Assembly: GCA_030549775.1 (NCBI GenBank)
Contig: CM060175.1
Span: 46,931,915-46,995,914 of the forward strand
From: Tamarix chinensis
Lineage: Eukaryota > Streptophyta > Magnoliopsida > Caryophyllales > Tamaricaceae
Direction: 5' to 3'
Length of the DNA: 64,000 nucleotides
Both the position numbers and the translations under genes were made by a program. This document shows positions 61,731-64,000 of the stretch, piece by piece. A model generated the notes under the pieces. The model ran no database searches. It was not told where the DNA came from and worked only from the letters and a program-made list of their open reading frames with translations. Position 1 is the first letter of the stretch, and each line of letters starts with the position of its first letter.

Positions 61731-62950
61731 TGTAATACCCCATATTTTGTGAATGGTTGAATGAGAATTATGCCAACTTTTGGACCTTTGATTTTGATTT
61801 AATGTTATGATTTGGTTTGAAGCAAAATTTGGTTTGAAATCATGTTGAAAAATAGAGTTTATTAAGTTTTTTAGGCAAACAGATCCAATGGTTCCATGAA
61901 CTGATTGATTAGTTTGTTTTTTTAGCAAATTGGGGTTTCTCAACTAAACTGATCCACTAGTTGGGAGAACCGATCGACTGGTTGGTAGAATAGTTGACTA
62001 GTAGACCCAAACCCATCGACTAGTTTGTTGAGTTAGTTATATTTTTTGAAATTGATTTTCTAAAAAATCTCTTATGCTGAAATGAAACTTGACTAAACAT
62101 GCACAATTATCCCTAAGAGATTCCTAACCATTTTTGTAATGACTTTATCCTAAAATATTGCCTTAGATCGATCTGAAGGTTGATTGGGACAATTGAGGGA
62201 AAGAGATAACCTCAGCCTTATCTTCTTCCACCAATCTCCTCTGCACATTTCGGAGATCAATGCTTTGATATCAGACATGACTCTAAGTAATTGGAAGATT
62301 CCTTCCACATGGACCTTTTGTTACTTCTCTTGTGTATGCTAATTCTATCTTAATTGACCTACATTCTTTAGAAATACCATTTGAGCTCTAGAGAATAGGT
62401 CATCATATCTTATAGAAAATCCATCTGTTTAGCTCTTTAAATTGTACGGTTTATAAATTATTCCTGAGCCCTCTATGATTCCCTTCGATTGGTTAGCTAT
62501 AAATAGGCTCAATCATCCCTTATATGCACCTTTCTTTTAGCCACCGAAATCTCTAAGTCTTTATATTCACCTTCTCTCTTTCTACACTTCGAGCCTTGCA
62601 ATCAATTTTCTTAAACTCTTTTGATCCTATCTCCAGCTCTCTTGTTTTAATTGTTAAGTAAGGAAGAGTTAGATTTTGGAAAAAAGGTTGAATGTTTTAG
62701 ATGAGCATTTCCTTATTTTAACTCAAGTTGGTATGTTCTTCATTCCTTTTGTTTTAAGTTCAAATTTTTAATAAGGTTTGGTGTAAATTTATGAGTTTAA
62801 GATTATTGTTTTTAAGGTTTTAAAAGCTGAGAATTTTATGTTTTTTGGCTTCACAATTATTATTCTCTCATCAAGTTCACCATAGAACATGATACATTTT
62901 CTTTGATGGGAACCTTTGTTCATTGGTTTTGTTTGGTTGAATCACAAGTT
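61731..62950 (+). mobile_element. Family-G LTR, 5' part, nested in the previous one
   Basis: It starts with a full TGTAATACCCC end and follows the family order: 'aatgagaattatgcc', CCAATCGA-type cluster (61880-62035), 'ttatcttcttccacca' block, TATAAATA at 62498-62505. Similarity fades after about 62880, and the right boundary is unclear. The flank 5' of the start is ATATC (61726-61730); its partner is not in the window or not recognisable. Confidence 0.65.
62498..62505 (+). promoter_or_regulatory. TATA box of nested family-G LTR
   Basis: TATAAATA after 'cgattggttagc', the family context. Confidence 0.45.
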
Positions 62951-63129
62951 AAGGAGGAGTTGCACACATTTATAAGGAGTTATAATCATTTGTTTCCTTA
63001 TTCTTACATTTGCAAATTTTTCTAACTCTTTTGAAAAAGGCGCACATGAAGTAAACTTGTAATGAGTTTTTCCCAACAACACTACTAAGATACATGATTT
63101 CAAGAGTTGAAGATTCATCCTCAACAATT

Positions 63130-64000
63130 CAAGGAGAATGATATGGGAACATCCCCATCATTTAAATTTTAGTTATAAAAATTATGATAGTTTGGTTATT
63201 TTCCTAAATTATTTTCAAGACTCCTCATCCATGCTCAATTTCGTTCAATTAGAGCCACATTATGAAAACACTTTTTGTGCCAAGGAAGGGACATCTCTTA
63301 TCCCCCTACGCCTTTATACAACTAGCCACCTTATTCCCTTCCTCCTTTATCCTCATCCTCCCCCTAAAGCCTATAAATATCTGCCCTAACACTACCCTCT
63401 CTTCTTTTCTCCCTTGTCGACCTACGCCCAACACCCTGCCCTATTCTAGCCTTCTGCCACCATTTTCGCCGCCATTACAGCGAAGCCACGTTACCCCCAA
63501 TCTCCTCCCCTCTTCTTTCCCTACACCCCCTACACCTATTGAGCCTCCTATTCCCCTCCTTCTCCCCTTCCTTTCCTCTCCCTAATCCATCAAAGTGTGT
63601 AGGTCGCACCACCCTGCTCCACCCTACACCACCACCACTTTCTCCCTTCCATTTCCCTCTTTTTCTCCTCCCTTCATCGAGGTTGTGCCACCACCGGTCA
63701 CTGTGACCACCACTGTGAGCCCATATCCCTCCCACTAGCCTACTTAGTGACAACAACACCCTCAACCCTCAAAAGGCTAATTCCCACTCCTTCTCCAAAC
63801 AAAAACCACTCCCTACCTTGCATTGCTACCCTCCACTTCTCTTATCTATTTTTTCCCTTTTCTCCATTTTAAGTTCCATTTAATTAAGTTCATTCTTATT
63901 ACTATTATTATTATTATCATTATTATTTTATTTAATAAAAAAGGGGGAAAGGAAGAAAAAGGATAAGATAGCCTAAGTTTGGGTATTCCCATTTTTAGGT
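63130..64000 (+). mobile_element. Probable LTR promoter region, continues beyond the window
   Basis: The pattern follows the U3/R of the family-K LTR at 10000-11470: a C-rich tract, TATAAATA at 63372-63379, a long pyrimidine-rich C/T stretch (63390-63860), then a TTA microsatellite (63896-63930). The exact left end is not visible. The proline-rich and leucine-rich ORFs here are products of the pyrimidine tract. Confidence 0.4.
63372..63379 (+). promoter_or_regulatory. TATA box of terminal LTR
   Basis: TATAAATA just before a pyrimidine-rich leader, as at 10667-10674. Confidence 0.4.

Noticed and set aside
1..64000. Degraded gag-pol coding
   Set aside because: No reading frame shows reverse transcriptase, RNase H, integrase, protease or zinc-knuckle motifs; a profile search could still find traces.

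Overview
This is a plant nuclear window, most likely from a eudicot with a genome rich in LTR retrotransposons. The evidence is a spliced plant-type gene for a GPI-anchored SPARK-domain protein, AT-rich noncoding DNA, and about 50 kb of nested LTRs ending in TG...CA with 5-bp target-site duplications (TSDs). I cannot name the species. No gag, protease, reverse transcriptase, RNase H or integrase coding remains anywhere, and I see no tRNA or rRNA gene.

Layout: (1) 1-7199 holds two truncated LTRs, one interrupted by a complete 1.6-kb solo LTR (3906-5474). (2) 7200-7471 is a short unique-looking spacer. (3) 7472-16249 is a solo LTR of 'family G' (about 3.36 kb net) split by a 5.4-kb solo LTR of 'family K' (9562-14975). 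(4) 16278-46242 is a second family-G solo LTR (minus) carrying a stack of later insertions: a 2.8-kb solo LTR (18159-20928) and a third family-G LTR (22134-45979). The third family-G LTR is itself interrupted by a 17-kb family-K element (22724-39660) and a 3.7-kb solo LTR (41453-45132). Most levels are closed by matching TSDs (CAATT, CATGA, GTAAA, GTCTC) or 4-of-5 matches. The inferred net lengths of the three family-G LTRs are 3.36, 3.34 and 3.22 kb, which independently supports the nesting model.

The most unusual object is the 17-kb family-K element. It has two direct LTRs and one 5-bp TSD, but the place where gag-pol should be holds a 6.1-kb inverted repeat (28538-34636). The repeat is made of two head-to-head copies of the downstream part of its own LTR, with a tRNA-iMet primer binding site still attached to one copy. 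Transcription from the minus-strand LTR promoter would produce a hairpin of about 3 kb, which suggests by analogy a self-derived silencing source. A second unexpected signal is a cassette of three adjacent small hairpins, conserved between otherwise diverged LTR families.

(5) 46248-48252 is intergenic DNA with an LTR fragment. (6) 48330-58430 is the only convincing protein gene, with two coding exons separated by a 9.0-kb intron: a 358-residue relative of Arabidopsis At4g28100. (7) 58620-59950 is intergenic with a faint LTR relic. (8) 59951-64000 is a fresh nest of family-G LTRs and another promoter-bearing LTR running off the window.
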